DNA of 64,000 nucleotides, taken from contig JAANBB010000014.1 in assembly GCA_014621425.1 (NCBI GenBank), forward strand, positions 124,001 to 188,000, given 5' to 3'. The stretch comes from Cylindrodendrum hubeiense. Its lineage: Eukaryota; Ascomycota; Sordariomycetes; Hypocreales; Nectriaceae. The first letter of the stretch is position 1, and each line of letters begins with the position of its first letter. The translations under genes and the position numbers were made by a program. Positions 1 to 10,901 of this stretch are shown piece by piece. A model generated the notes under the pieces. It ran no database searches and was not told where the DNA came from. It saw nothing but the letters and a program-made list of their open reading frames with translations.

Positions 1-706
1 AGGGCTCACGAAGATGTCCGAGGAAGAGAAATGGCAAAAGATGTTCACAATCGCCTTTCCTGACGATTTGGAAATCCCTAGCCCATGTAAGTCACTTTGA
101 AAATAAACGGTCCTGCTCTCTACTAATGTGCACATGCTAGACCAAAGTTCTTCCACCGAACCTATCCACGTCAATCAGTTGGATACGGGAGATGAATTTC
201 GCCGCTTCATACATCGTGAGCTCCCAAGCTTGATTAGGAGTAAGCCAGAACTATCGGGCAGCGCATCCGGAAACAAAATAGAATCTCGCATGGTCTATGG
301 GCTTATAGACGAACTATATGATGCGTACCTTGTCGAAATTGGAAACAATCCCAATGAAGGCACCGTACGTTCTTCTGAATCGGCACAAACAACAGTGCAG
401 TCCGAGATTACATCAAGGACGAGCACCTCGGTTTATTCAAGTCAGTCTGCTGGGGGTTTTAGACTAAAGGACCCCTCTGGTTATCAAGAATTAACCCCAC
501 TTCGTCAGGATTGGGAGAGTCTCACGGGCGCCACCGAGATGGACATATTACCGGGGCCTGAAGCCGAACCTGCTTCCTCTAGTCAAGCTCTTTTCGGGTT
601 TGTGGAGAGCTCTGATCAAAACACAAGGCTTAACAACCAGGGTTCCTTCTTCAAGGAAATGGACACATCTGAGTGTAACTGGCACGAATTTTTGAATATT
701 GGCTAG
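1..706 (+). CDS. 3' end of an unrecognised fungal gene (partial)
   Basis: The reading frame is open from base 2, so the gene begins upstream of the window. An intron at 87..140 (GTAAGT donor, CTAG acceptor) joins the first segment, which ends in IPSP, to the second through a split Tyr codon; the stop is at 704..706. The visible 220 or so residues start with SEEEKWQKMFTIAFPDD and continue as a polar Ser/Thr/Glu-rich tail. The W-x-K-[MI]-[FY]-x-I-x-FP ... IPSPY pattern is one I associate with the C-terminal half of large fungal hypothetical proteins that carry a C2H2 or similar N-terminal domain, but no domain is visible here, so function stays unknown. Confidence 0.6.
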
Positions 707-1260
707 GTAGTAAAAAAAAAACCCATCGATACGATTGGAAGAATTATTACTATCCATGTGTGCTGAAAATAATAAGGTTGGATTTATCAATCCATCGGAA
801 ATTTGTTGAGTCATTGCTTTACCTAGTTTTACAGAGACATTGAGCGTGCGTGGTTGGGGTCGAGGCATCCTTTTTAGGGGAATCCGTGCACAGTAAATTT
901 AATTAAAGTGGTAGAGCTCAGGGAGCTCCGCCCGGCTCTTTCTCATGCGTCCTAATGAGCCGTGACTGAATATAAGAATTCATTTTATAGGATCTCCCAA
1001 ATATCAAATAATATCTAAGGCTGTTACTATGGTGATGATTTCTTGCTTTAAAATGAAACTAGCCTCAGAAGCTTAATAATAATCACGATGAGCGCCTGGA
1101 AGGGAGCCAGATAGTCAACCTGATAGCCTGATTTATTGAGGTTTGCTTACAAGGCGAAATTTCCCGTTGAAGGCAACCCACCGTGGGTTCCTTCCTCTCA
1201 AAAGTAAGGAATGTCCCAATGTGTTGTACCCCAAAAGCTCAAGGATCCTTGGCATACTAG
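707..1260. other. intergenic region
   Basis: Convergent 3' ends of the flanking genes meet here. It holds a poly-A run just after the first stop codon and the permease relic at 1050..1107. No other coding signal seen. Confidence 0.6.
1050..1107 (-). pseudogene. relic of an amino-acid permease C terminus
   Basis: Read on the minus strand this 58-bp piece translates as APFQALIVIII followed by drift and a stop. The intact permease at 6982..8717 has APFQALIVVAI in its last membrane segment, and the core CAGGCGCTCATCGTG is identical in both. There is no flanking coding sequence, so this is a degraded fragment of the same or a related permease gene. The match is short, so chance cannot be excluded by eye. 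Confidence 0.45.
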
Positions 1261-2547
1261 CTATTGCGCAACTGACTTGAAGGATTGAACTGTGTCCACA
1301 ATACACTTCTCCAATGTCGCATATTTCACTCCCAAAATGTCGATACTTCGACTATTGTCGATTTGGTAGACAGCTTCAGGCAGTTCTGGCATAACTGTTA
1401 GTAGCGTTCAAGTTGACTGATTGGCTACTTACCTCCGCCCTCCAGTGACTCAGAGGGTAGCATGTCATGATACTCGGTGAAATTCTTGCGGATGGTGTCG
1501 ATGATTTGGCGATTGGAACAGTGACCTGCAGTCACGAAAAATCGCTTGTTGCCCGCCTCTTGCTTTTCCATCGCCGCAACGTGAGCAAAGGCGACGTCAC
1601 GGACATCGACAAAAATAGGGTTCTGGTATAAGGATCAGGATGCATGAAATTACTGGGGTGTTGTGAATGCTTTGCTCGACTCACCTTTGTCGGTGGGATA
1701 GCATCCTTGGCTGCACCAGCAGTGAAACTCAGGATAAATTGATTGGATGTGTTGAGATCATTTAGTGATTTCAGGCTTTGGACAGCAGGACCAAAAACGA
1801 GAGGTGGGAGGATGGTAGACAAGGTAAACTCCGGTGCTTCGTTCTCAATGAAGTCCCAAGCAGCCCTCTCAGCAAACGTTTTGCTCGCTGTTAAGAACTG
1901 TTAGCGTAAGTTGATGGGAAAGGTTAGCTGAACTGACCTGAGTAACCAAATCCTGGGTTTTCCAAGGCTTGCTCCGGTGTCACAGGATTCCAGTCTGCCT
2001 CGCTATACGTGTGTCCAGGCCACAATCCTTGGGAGACATTCATCATGGAGCCGAAGGATGATGTAATGACCTATCGAGGTGAATACTTGGGCGAAATTTG
2101 TGTCATCTAGACTCAACTTGGACTTACCACACGTTTAACTGAGGGCGCATTTCTTTTGATGGCATAAAGAATGCCTGTTGTGCCGTTGATGGCGGGATCG
2201 AGCAAATCCTTCTTGATATCCGTCACATTGAAGTGAAATGGACTCGCAGTGTGAATGACAGCCTCAAAGGGTGGATTGGACACTACAGCATCATCAAATG
2301 CGTCAAGTCTCGCTACATCGGAAACAATGGCAAAGTCAAGCCTGTCAGCTCCAAGATTTGGGTAAGCTTTCCGGATATTCTCTGCTTTATCGTTGCTGCG
2401 AACGGTCGTGACAACAGAGTGGCTGAGTTTTGATCAGCGTGAGGACGTATAAACACGGGAGGAGCACTATTACCCTGCTTCCAGAAGGGCTCGAAGAATA
2501 TGGGTGGCAATGAAGCCGCTCCCGCCAGTAAGAAGTACTTTGGTCAT
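1261..2547 (-). CDS. NAD(P)-dependent aldehyde/ketone reductase, GRE2 / dihydroflavonol-4-reductase type
   Basis: Six exons on the minus strand: 2547..2474, 2422..2128, 2070..1938, 1887..1685, 1622..1433, 1394..1261. All junctions keep frame and give a 342-residue protein, the usual length for this extended-SDR family. The N terminus carries the Rossmann motif TGGSGFIA, which differs from the usual TGxxGFI(A/G) only in detail; HTASPF follows around residue 80; ITSS and the catalytic YSASK (Tyr-x-x-x-Lys) lie in the middle. Known relatives (yeast Gre2, plant DFR, fungal ketoreductases) reduce aldehydes or ketones with NADPH in the cytosol. The substrate cannot be read from sequence. No neighbour suggests a pathway. 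Confidence 0.85.
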
Positions 2548-3154
2548 TTTTGGGGTAGACCTGTTGTGATGGTGGGTGTTGAATACGTCTCGATAGGGGA
2601 GAAAGACCAGGAATGGCAATGAAGATTTGTGAGTAGAATGAAGTATAAAGGGAGATATTGTGGCGGTACTTATACTCCAGTTCTAGAAGACGGTCTCGAC
2701 TTTGCTCGGAGTTAATGAGCATGAAGCTCCGAGGTCATGTCCCACAAACACGAGGCCCATTTAAATGAGGCAGTGCTGGCTATACCGGATACGGTGCCCG
2801 CTATCTGGATCTAGAAAATAATTAAGTCTCCCGAAAAACCACAGAGTTCAGCTAACACCATAATTGAATGACGTAGGTTTCGGAGCTCCACCAGCAGTTC
2901 AGTGCCCAAGCCACCTGTATATGACGCAACTAAGCAGGTTGCATAAAGTATGGGCGCTCGTCGAGAGTTGGATGCCACAGTTCTTAGACTGCCTCCAGGT
3001 TCAAGAGCGAGATGACACAGATTTCCACTAGAAGCCCATGGTCATAGATATGATTGGAGTCTTTTGCATGATGTGTTTCAGCTGTGGGTTGATAGTTCTA
3101 CGAGTCGTCGCATACAAAAAAGTGCCAACAGAAAATTAATGCCGCGTGGTGGTT
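2548..3154. other. intergenic region
   Basis: Upstream region of the reductase gene and downstream region of the DUF3425 gene. No coding signal or repeat recognised. Confidence 0.5.
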
Positions 3155-4099
3155 TCATGGTTTAATGGACATCTTGAAGTTCAGCCTTTTCTCTCCCCGC
3201 TTCTCGCGCCAGTAGTTGGTAGCATCTAAAAGCACCTGGCACTCACGGACTAGCCACCCCCATTTCCGCAAGAATGGGACCGTGATCTCCCAAGCCCGAG
3301 GGTCTGAAGGATTACCCCAAACAATCAAGTTGGGCTTTTCATCAGTCTCTTCGACGTCGACGAGGTCGGCATTCAGCTCATCCTCGTCCAAGCTTCCACA
3401 CGCCCGAATGAAACTATCTCTCATCTGCGGCACGGGGAACAAATCAATCCACGGATGATGGGGTGTCTCGATTTGCAGCGCAGTGGGTTGAAGACTGGGC
3501 GGGGCAGTTCCCCATGTTGTGCCAGGCCCCGAGTAGTTGAATGGAGAAAGGGACGCATCATCACATAGTGATTCTGTCGTAATGCCTAGGGCTGCCGCGT
3601 TCTGGCCAAGGGCGTTCAACACATTTAGTTGCACTAATGTTTGCAAGGCAGAGGGCCTGGGCGACGCTAACAAATAATCCTGGTACGCTTGTCTTGCAAA
3701 CTGGCCCAAGTTGCTCCGTATCTCCGGTATCTCCAGTCGACAGCCCCGTACAAGAGGGGGGCGAGCTTCTTGACTGCGAGAATTGTGCTGTGCAATATTG
3801 TCGGAAATCTGATCCTCCTGATTGAAAGCACGGCCGTGTTGGTCATCTTTGGGCTCATCCTGACCTAGTTTCCTCTTTCCTTCATCGATACAGTCAATAT
3901 GGGTTTCATATCTTGGTGATTTATAGACGGGGCGGTTCCACTCACTGTACGCCCTTTGATTGAGGCGATTTTGCAGTCGCCTCCTCCGTGCAGTGCTCGT
4001 CACACCTGTCCAGTCGTCTCCGGCGCCGATAACCTCCAACTGCTGCTGCATTCGTCCTAGCGTAACACTCGACGAACGCTGGCCTGGTGGGAGGTTCAT
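3155..4099 (-). CDS. bZIP-like DUF3425 protein
   Basis: A single exon encodes 314 residues. Near the N terminus (residues 28-50) is DDWTGVTSTARRRRLQNR followed by LNQRAY, the basic region typical of fungal bZIP-like proteins (N-x-x-x-Q/A-x-R). The heptad leucine zipper expected next is not evident; a polar, charged stretch follows. The C-terminal half has the DUF3425 signature: a conserved block ending in DPRAWE and VPFLRKWGWLVRECQVLL (about 257-290). Such proteins are usually annotated as putative transcription factors with unknown targets. ATG at 4099 precedes the basic region by about 27 residues and fits the family. Confidence 0.8.
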   Translation of the reverse strand: MNLPPGQRSSSVTLGRMQQQLEVIGAGDDWTGVTSTARRRRLQNRLNQRAYSEWNRPVYKSPRYETHIDCIDEGKRKLGQDEPKDDQHGRAFNQEDQISDNIAQHNSRSQEARPPLVRGCRLEIPEIRSNLGQFARQAYQDYLLASPRPSALQTLVQLNVLNALGQNAAALGITTESLCDDASLSPFNYSGPGTTWGTAPPSLQPTALQIETPHHPWIDLFPVPQMRDSFIRACGSLDEDELNADLVDVEETDEKPNLIVWGNPSDPRAWEITVPFLRKWGWLVRECQVLLDATNYWREKRGEKRLNFKMSIKP

Positions 4100-5012
4100 A
4101 GTAGCTATTGGGTGGAGTCCAGCCGAACAAGGGCCGATGTTGTGAGCTGTCCGTCCTCGGCCTGAATCACGGCGAAGTGGGTTACTTTGAATGCAAACTG
4201 CTTACATGCAGATGCGAGAACCATGCGGAGATGGGTCCATTATAAGCACATTCACTGATGCTACAAGTAGTCCAACCTAAGATTTTTTACCGCAGATAAT
4301 GACCGAATTCCAACGCCATCGTATAATACTTCAAGGAAGACCCATCATTCTGGACCCGCCACTGGACTGGTCTCAATCCGAGAGGTCGGCGCGAGTCCCT
4401 TGCCTGGAAATTTAGCCAATGGGGAGGCAAGATTTTCTCGCTTGCTCGGCATCTGTGGAGACTTATAAGCAGGTTGCAGTAGCGCCACACATTACGCGGC
4501 GCAGGACATGTCTTAGCTGCCCAAAAAGGCGATAACAAAAGATAGCAGGGGCACTGCGGGTTACATGGGGGCTCGTAAGGAACATGTAACTTAATATCCA
4601 TAGAGGCTGTTCTCGGCAGTCTGTCCTGGAGGGAAGATGAACTCTGGAGGTCCGGTTGATGAATGGACATACGTGATTGTTTCAACAATGCGATGGCTGT
4701 CAAGGTCCGAATGATGCATTACGTACCCTCGGGCTCATGGTCATCGGCCCTTTCACTGGGATTGTGATAATCCCGACAGGGCAGTCCCGTTCGACTAGCG
4801 CTGGGGTTGATCTATCATTTCCTGACAAGGAGGCTGTGAATTCTGTGAGCCTGTTTCAATGTGATCATTCTCGGAGTGTCCATAGTCCGCATAGTCATCT
4901 AGACATGGATAGACAGGAGATATTGCGAGTATAAATCCATGACCACACCTCAATACCAGACAACTTCTTCTCACAACAATTCCATCATTTTACCATACAC
5001 CTGAAATCCGTC
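4100..5012. other. intergenic region between divergent genes
   Basis: Bidirectional upstream region for the DUF3425 gene (left) and the alcohol dehydrogenase homologue (right). Open frames at 4287..4703 (minus) and 4677..4934 (plus) have no recognisable protein features. Confidence 0.5.
4930..4936 (+). promoter_or_regulatory. TATA-box candidate
   Basis: TATAAAT lies 83 bp before the ATG at 5013, with a pyrimidine/AC-rich leader between. The position suits a core promoter of the dehydrogenase gene. Confidence 0.45.
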
Positions 5013-6153
5013 ATGGCACTCAATGCCACAATGCGCGCTGTAGCCTTGATCGGCGCCTACAACGTCTCGGTCATTGACTTGGCAGTCCCGGTACTTCAAA
5101 ACGCAACCGATGCCATTGTCCGCATTACTGCTTCGGCTATTTGTGGTTCGGACTTGCACTTCTACCATCAGGGAAATGGCTCTCCTGAACACCCAACTCC
5201 TATCGGCCATGAGGCAATTGGCTTCATTGAATCGATTGGTGACGCGGTTCAGAGTCTGCAAGTCGGCGATTACGTGGTGATTCCCGATAACGTGGATGAT
5301 GGTCATTTCAATTTTGGCCCTGAATTGCCTATTTCTTATGGGTCCTCTGAGCTTGGTGGCTGCCAAGGTATGTTGAATCTTCATCTTCAGTTTGCACTTG
5401 ATTATAAATTCATGAGCCTGATACCACTCAACAGCTGAATATGTTCGAGTTCCCTTTGCCGACGATACTCTCATCCCTGTTCCAGTCAACTCCAGTACCG
5501 ACGAACTGATGCTCGACTACCTCCTCGTGTCTGACATATTTGCAACTGGCTGGACTGTTCTTGATTTTGCCGGTTTCGAACCAGGTGATACAGTTGCCGT
5601 GTTTGGAGCTGGTCCCGTCGGACTTCTCGCTGCTTATTCGGCTATGCTCCGCGGTGTTTCGAAAGTGTACTCGATCGACCATGTCCAATCCCGTCTTGAT
5701 CTCGCGAAATCTATTGGAGCTATTCCCATCAACTTCAATTCTTCTGATCCAGTAGAGCAGATACTGGCTGCGGAACCAAGCGGCGTGACAAGAAGCGTTG
5801 ACTGTGTGGGTTATGAAGCCGTCAATGCTCAAGGGGAGGTTGAACTGGGCATCGTGTTACGCAATATGATGAACGTCACCAGCCGTTATGGCGGTATCGG
5901 TGTTGTTGGTGTTTATCTTGGAAATGAACAACTGTCTATGTCGATGACACAATTTTGGGGCAAAGCGTTGAGGATGGACAGCGGAATTGTTTTGCCATTG
6001 CAACACGCTACAGAATTGGTTCAGCTGATTCAAAGCGGCAGAGCATCTCCGAGTTTTATCGTTAGCTCCACGATTGGGATTGAGGAGGCGCCTGAGTACT
6101 ATCGTCGATTTGACCAGCACCTTGAGTCAAAGGTTGTCATTGTATTCCCGTAG
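5013..6153 (+). CDS. medium-chain zinc-type alcohol dehydrogenase homologue (formaldehyde-dehydrogenase-like subgroup)
   Basis: Two exons, 5013..5367 and 5435..6153; the intron has a GTATGT donor and splits an Ala codon. The 357-residue product has a GroES-like N-terminal domain with ICGSDLH (first catalytic Zn ligand, Cys) and GHEAIG (second ligand, His, with Glu), then a Rossmann domain with VFGAGPVGLLAA and acidic Asp in YSIDH, fitting NAD binding. Relatives include glutathione-independent formaldehyde dehydrogenase and threonine dehydrogenase. Oddly, the four-cysteine loop that binds the structural zinc (expected near residue 95-115) is replaced by PDNVDDGHFNFGP with no Cys, while the active-site residues are kept. 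Substrate unknown. Confidence 0.87.
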
Positions 6154-6981
6154 CTGGAATAAAATTGAGATTGGATTACAATCATATTTTATACCAGAGC
6201 AAAGCAGCATTAGTTGCCAGTTAAATTCTAGATTTCCCCACATGAGCGAGATGTGGGAAATAAAATATGCGTTCGTGGAACGTTATATTGGCCTGCAGAA
6301 CCTACTCAACTTAGCTTTAGCTTTTAAGACATACATCTATTTAAGTGTCTATGAGATTGGCTATTATTTTATTTTATGAATCTCAATTGAGTATTAGTTC
6401 CTGACTAGTGATTTACGCAGGGTTGCCATTAAGCCTCAGGGTCCTGTTCAACTGGTTGGTGGTCGATAAATTGCGGGTGACTCTGAAATCAATATATCAG
6501 CTTAGAGTAGCAACCCCTGGCCGTTGAGTCACCGTGGGTGGATGACAGAGATATGAAGTCTAGCACTAGAAAGAAGGACTTTTCTCAAAATCTGCCAGCT
6601 AGAATATAGCTCTAAAACCAGCACTACTCGATCACAACGGGTGGTTGCGAAGCAAAAGAGTACGCCTAACAAGCCAATCCTAGATCAATACAATTATCAG
6701 ATTCTAGGTCCAAACTCGGATCATCCTTAATTTGATGATCGAATACAACGGCGACGAATCTATCATATTATTATTCCACTAGCGCTAGTCCTGCTTGGTG
6801 AGTCATATCATTCGCTCAGCTCTCCAACCAAGATGATTCCCCTGCCATGCCTCAAGTTCCCTTCTACAATCCTTTACCCGCCTATTCAATCCGAACATCA
6901 GTCTTCCCTATAGCAAATATGCACCGGAGATGAGAATCCCTTTTCTAAGACGTCCCAAAAGTCACATAATGTCTAAAGCGT
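6154..6981. other. intergenic region
   Basis: Convergent intergenic space of about 0.8 kb, AT-richer than the genes beside it. No coding potential, repeat or RNA gene recognised. Confidence 0.5.
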
Positions 6982-8717
6982 TCACTCTACACGACGCTTT
7001 CTCGCCTTGTAGAAAACTAGCCCCACAATCCAGATAGCAACCACGATGAGCGCCTGAAAGGGGGCAAAGGCAGCACCCCTGGCAACGACAAAGCCACTGA
7101 CGGCGAGGAAGAGAAAGTGGTTGAGAATAAACGGCTTGTAGGGTCGGTGGAGATGCGGCTCTCGGTAGCGTAAAATAACAGCGCCGAGGACAGTGAGGAA
7201 GAAGAAGGAATACTCTCCCAGACCGTTGAGGGTCAGTAGGGCTCGGAAGCTTCCGAAGAGGATGTAAATGGCCGCTAGGACAGCGGAGAGGATAATGGCG
7301 TTTATGGGGGCGTCGGAGGTGTTCTCGGAATCTGTATTGCCGTCATGGTCTGACTTCCTCCCAACTGTGCCGACAACGGTGAAGATGCGTGGGATCCAGC
7401 CTCTGTTGGCCGCGGCAACTGTCATGCGGCTAGCAACGAAGGAGTTTCCGAGTAGGGAGCCTGCGACGACTAAACAAATGAGAACAGCAGCGACGATGCC
7501 AAAGCCTCGTCCTAATAGTGCGGTAATGGCGGTCTAGTCGAGCAACTAATGTCAGCGATTTCTATTAGCTACATTATGCTTGGAGGTACTTACCACAGCC
7601 ACGCTATCAGTAGTGGACACAACATCCCACGGCAAGAGGATGTAGTACGCAGCATTAGCAGCCAGGAAACAGATGATGGCGGTGGGGATCGAGGTGTTGA
7701 TGGCAAGAGGGAGCTGTCTCGCTGGCTCTGAGAGCTCCGCGGATACGTAAATTGCCTATACGAACATGTTAGAAGGGAAGTCTTGGCCATTGGGGAGCGG
7801 CACTGGGGTAGCACTGGGAATCACTCACCTTGTCCCAACCTGAGTAGGCCCACAAGGCACCGTATAGCGCAGCGGAATAATGGCCAAATATTTCCCACTG
7901 GCTCAAGCCGCTCCAGTCGGTTTCGGTTCCGTCTGGGTTGGAGCTCTTGCGGTAAGCGAACCAGGGCTTGGTAAACCAATCCCGCCCGCCAATATCTCGA
8001 TCGGGGTTTGAGAGTTGCAGGCCAACGACGGCAATGGCGGCAATCACGACGGCACCAATGCTGGTAAACTTAAGGACGACGAAATACGAGTTGAGTTGCG
8101 TGCTGGCCTTGGTGCTGATAGAGTTTGCAACGCTCATGACCAGCAGAACAAGGATGGAGAGGAACTTATGCGACAGGTTGCCAGCGCCATCCATGACGCC
8201 TGCAGCCGAGTAGGCACTCTCGACAAAGACGATGCTGAGGATTGCCAGGGTGGCCGGCATAATTGCAACAATCCACGTCCAGGCCGACAGGAACCCATAC
8301 ACATCGCCATAGATGTGGCGGAGGTATGGCTGCACGCCCCCTGTAGCTGGTGTTAGAGCCATAATCGCCAAACAAGGGTGCGCTAGACGCGAGATTGCAC
8401 CGACCTTCTCCTGGAATTGCAGTGCCGAGCTCGGCAAACGTGCTGGCGCCGGTCCAGGCGAGGATGCCGCCGACGAGCCAGATGACCAGCGCGATGCCGG
8501 GCGACGGGACGTTGGTGTCGATTGAGCCCGGCGACGTGAAGACGCCGCTGCCGATGACGATGCTGATGACGATGCCGAAGGCCTCGATGGCGCCCAGGTT
8601 GCGCGTGAAGGTGCCTTGTTGTTCGAGCCGCGACGGCGAGACGGGCTCGTCGTCGGCGTCCAGCTGGCCCAGCAGCGGCTGGTGGATCGCGGCGTCGTCT
8701 GAGCGGTCGGAAGCCAT
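6982..8717 (-). CDS. amino-acid permease, APC superfamily (LAT/methionine-permease-like)
   Basis: Four exons: 8717..8405, 8340..7829, 7755..7594, 7533..6982; introns of 60-73 bp, all frame-consistent, 512 residues. After a polar cytoplasmic N terminus the first membrane helix has GIVISIVIGSGVFTSPG, the conserved G-x-G-I/V-F motif of APC transporters. About 12 hydrophobic helices follow, with the AYSGWDK motif typical of L-type transporters near the middle and a basic C-terminal tail (KARKRR). The family moves neutral amino acids or methionine across the plasma membrane. An in-frame ATG 135 bp upstream (8852) would add 45 low-complexity residues; I prefer 8717 because it gives the family-like N terminus. 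Confidence 0.87.
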
Positions 8718-9371
8718 TGTTGAAGATGGTCCGTCCGGCGATGGGCTGTGAGGCTGTGAGGAGGAGAAGCCGGGATGATGCTGAGGTGATCGACTGCCAT
8801 CACGACATGCCGGGTAATTGTCGGTAATGACGTGATGGGTTCGCGTAGTCATGACAATTCCAGCGAGCTTCTAGAAACCCGCCAAAAGCGGACCGACGTC
8901 TCGGAGCTATCCGAAGGGACGCATCCGAGAGCCATCCAGCCGCGGTTCCAGTTAAGGACTGAGTTAAACTCGGGTCTGAGTTAAACTAGCCCTGGACGAC
9001 CGGCGGAGCGTTCGGACGGCAGCACCTTATCCCAAACCCAAAGCCGTTTTCACTATCGACCGATCAGTGCGCGCTCGACCTCGTGTTAGCCAGGGTTAGA
9101 CCCGTTTTGGAAATTGCCCCGTCGCGCTGTTGGTGGACTCGGATGGAGCTGTGTTTCGTCGGTATTGAAGCGACGGTGCTGAAACGGGTTCCTGAAACTT
9201 TAAGTTAAAACGAGAAATAATGCACCAATGGACACTGACGCGGGAGTCGATGTCAGGGCTTGGCGGCGTTGACAGCTTTGTTATATAACGAGTTGGTTGC
9301 GCGATGCGACTCTAAAGAACAAATAGCATCACTATCAACTCTCACCATCAACTCTCTACAACACCGCCATC
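8718..9371. other. divergent promoter region
   Basis: Shared upstream region of the permease (minus) and the secreted HEFGH protein (plus). It includes the imperfect direct repeat ACTGAGTTAAACTCGG / TCTGAGTTAAACTAGC near 8956..8990. Confidence 0.45.
9281..9288 (+). promoter_or_regulatory. TATA-box candidate
   Basis: TTATATAA lies about 85 bp before the ATG at 9372, followed by an ACT/CAACTC-rich leader typical of highly expressed fungal genes. Confidence 0.5.
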
Positions 9372-10664
9372 ATGAAGTCTAACCCCATTCTCCTCCCCTT
9401 CTTCCTCTACGCCCTGGCTGGCGTCCGCGCCGCTCCCCAAGCTGCGCGGGCTGTCGATGCTGAGCCCGCAACCTTCACAGCCAACGCCAACGTCGGCCCT
9501 GGCGGCAGCAGCTTCAAGGACTCTGACCACTTCCGCGTCTACAACGCCGACTCCGCCGCCGCAACGTCTGCCCTCGCCATGCTGGAGGGTGCCTACGAAT
9601 GCTTCGTGACCAAGCTGGGCTGGCGCTCGTCCGGTCTGTCCTACAACTCGGCGGCTGACGCCGCTGGCCCCTGGTACAAGACCAACATCTACTCGGTCAG
9701 CACGCTCGAGGGCGCTGCCGGCGTCATGCAGTCTGACGCCACGGCCGGCCTGGGCTACCTCGAGGTCGTGGCCGAGTACCTCTCCACCCCTGGAGTCACC
9801 GTCCACGAGTTCGGCCACGCCCTGCACTACCACCAGCAGACGTGGGTGGGCCAGGGCAACACCGGAGCTTGGTGGGAGACTCTCGCCAACTGGGTTGCCG
9901 ATACCTACACCACCTCGGACCTCTGCGCCGATGCCCGTACGGCCCACGGTGAGACCGGCACCGCCGACGCGATTGAGCTGCCCAAGGTCATTGGAGACTC
10001 GTTTCAGGTCATCGTCGACGGCTCCGTGGACACTGGCAACTACTACCAGGCCTGGCCCTTCTTCACCTACCTGACCAACAACCCCGACAACTTCGGCGGT
10101 CTGGGCTCGGATACCCTCCACCAGCTGATGGTCCAGTACTCCAAGGACAGCAACGAGACTCCTCTCCACACCCTCGCCCGCGTGGCCTCCAACGCCACTG
10201 TCGGAGAGATTGTCGGCCGCTACTGGGCCCGCATGGCCTACGCCGACATTGGCCACCCCACGGCCAAGGATCTCTTCATCGCCCAGCGCGATAGCATCAA
10301 CTTTGCCAACCTCGACTCCCAGGGCAGCGGCTCCTACAAGGTCAAGAGCGCCCGCCAGCCCAAGTACATGGGCTCCAACATCATCCCCCTGACCACCTCG
10401 GGCGCCGCCACCGTCGCCATCAAGGTCACCACCACCGGCGTCTACACCGGCACCGTTGCCGTGCGCAACACCTCCACCGGAGCGGTCCGCTACGTGACCC
10501 TCTCCAGCGGAGCTGCCTCGGTCAAGGTCTCGGCCAGCGAGGAGGCCACCCTCGTCATTGCCAACACCCCCGCGGAGCCTATTCTCTATGACGGCTTCAG
10601 CCTCTCATCTGATGTCACCAAGGGTCTGGACTACACCGTGACCATTTCTGGCGCTACTGTTTAA
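9372..10664 (+). CDS. secreted HEFGH-motif protein, DUF6055-like
   Basis: Single exon, 430 residues. The N terminus is a clear signal peptide (KSNPILLPFFLYALAGVRA, cleavage likely near residue 21). At about residue 140 stands VHEFGHALHYHQ, an HExxH zinc-protease-like motif, followed about 20 residues later by WWETLANWVAD, where the Glu could be the third ligand. The C-terminal 100 residues are Thr/Ser/Val-rich and look like a beta domain. The arrangement matches DUF6055, a family of secreted proteins of unknown function in bacteria and fungi; metallopeptidase activity is inferred. The coding sequence is strongly biased to C at third positions, which also creates a long open frame on the opposite strand, and suggests high expression. 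Confidence 0.82.
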   Translation: MKSNPILLPFFLYALAGVRAAPQAARAVDAEPATFTANANVGPGGSSFKDSDHFRVYNADSAAATSALAMLEGAYECFVTKLGWRSSGLSYNSAADAAGPWYKTNIYSVSTLEGAAGVMQSDATAGLGYLEVVAEYLSTPGVTVHEFGHALHYHQQTWVGQGNTGAWWETLANWVADTYTTSDLCADARTAHGETGTADAIELPKVIGDSFQVIVDGSVDTGNYYQAWPFFTYLTNNPDNFGGLGSDTLHQLMVQYSKDSNETPLHTLARVASNATVGEIVGRYWARMAYADIGHPTAKDLFIAQRDSINFANLDSQGSGSYKVKSARQPKYMGSNIIPLTTSGAATVAIKVTTTGVYTGTVAVRNTSTGAVRYVTLSSGAASVKVSASEEATLVIANTPAEPILYDGFSLSSDVTKGLDYTVTISGATV

Positions 10665-10901
10665 GCGGAGACGTTATGATATCATGGGGACTGGAGAAAA
10701 TTCTGTATTATACTTTTGAAAACATAGAGACGCATTTTGCGAGCGAGGGATCATGTAAATATCCTCATTCATTTCAATCATCAAATATTCAACCGCCTAG
10801 TGCGAGAGTTGTTAAACCATAGTGTCCCATGCCGGCGCCGTTGTGAACTGCCTGATTCTGCGCTATAGGAAGCCGCGCAAATCCAAATGAACCTAACTCG
10901 C
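10665..10901. other. short intergenic region
   Basis: Convergent 3' ends; no feature recognised. Confidence 0.5.

Noticed and set aside
4287..4703. 138-codon minus-strand frame between the DUF3425 and dehydrogenase genes
   Set aside because: Low protein-likeness, no motif, lies in a divergent promoter.
9348..10256. 302-codon open frame on the minus strand opposite the secreted HEFGH gene
   Set aside because: Its composition is Gly/Val/Ala-rich and reflects C-rich third positions of the real gene on the plus strand; no protein motif.
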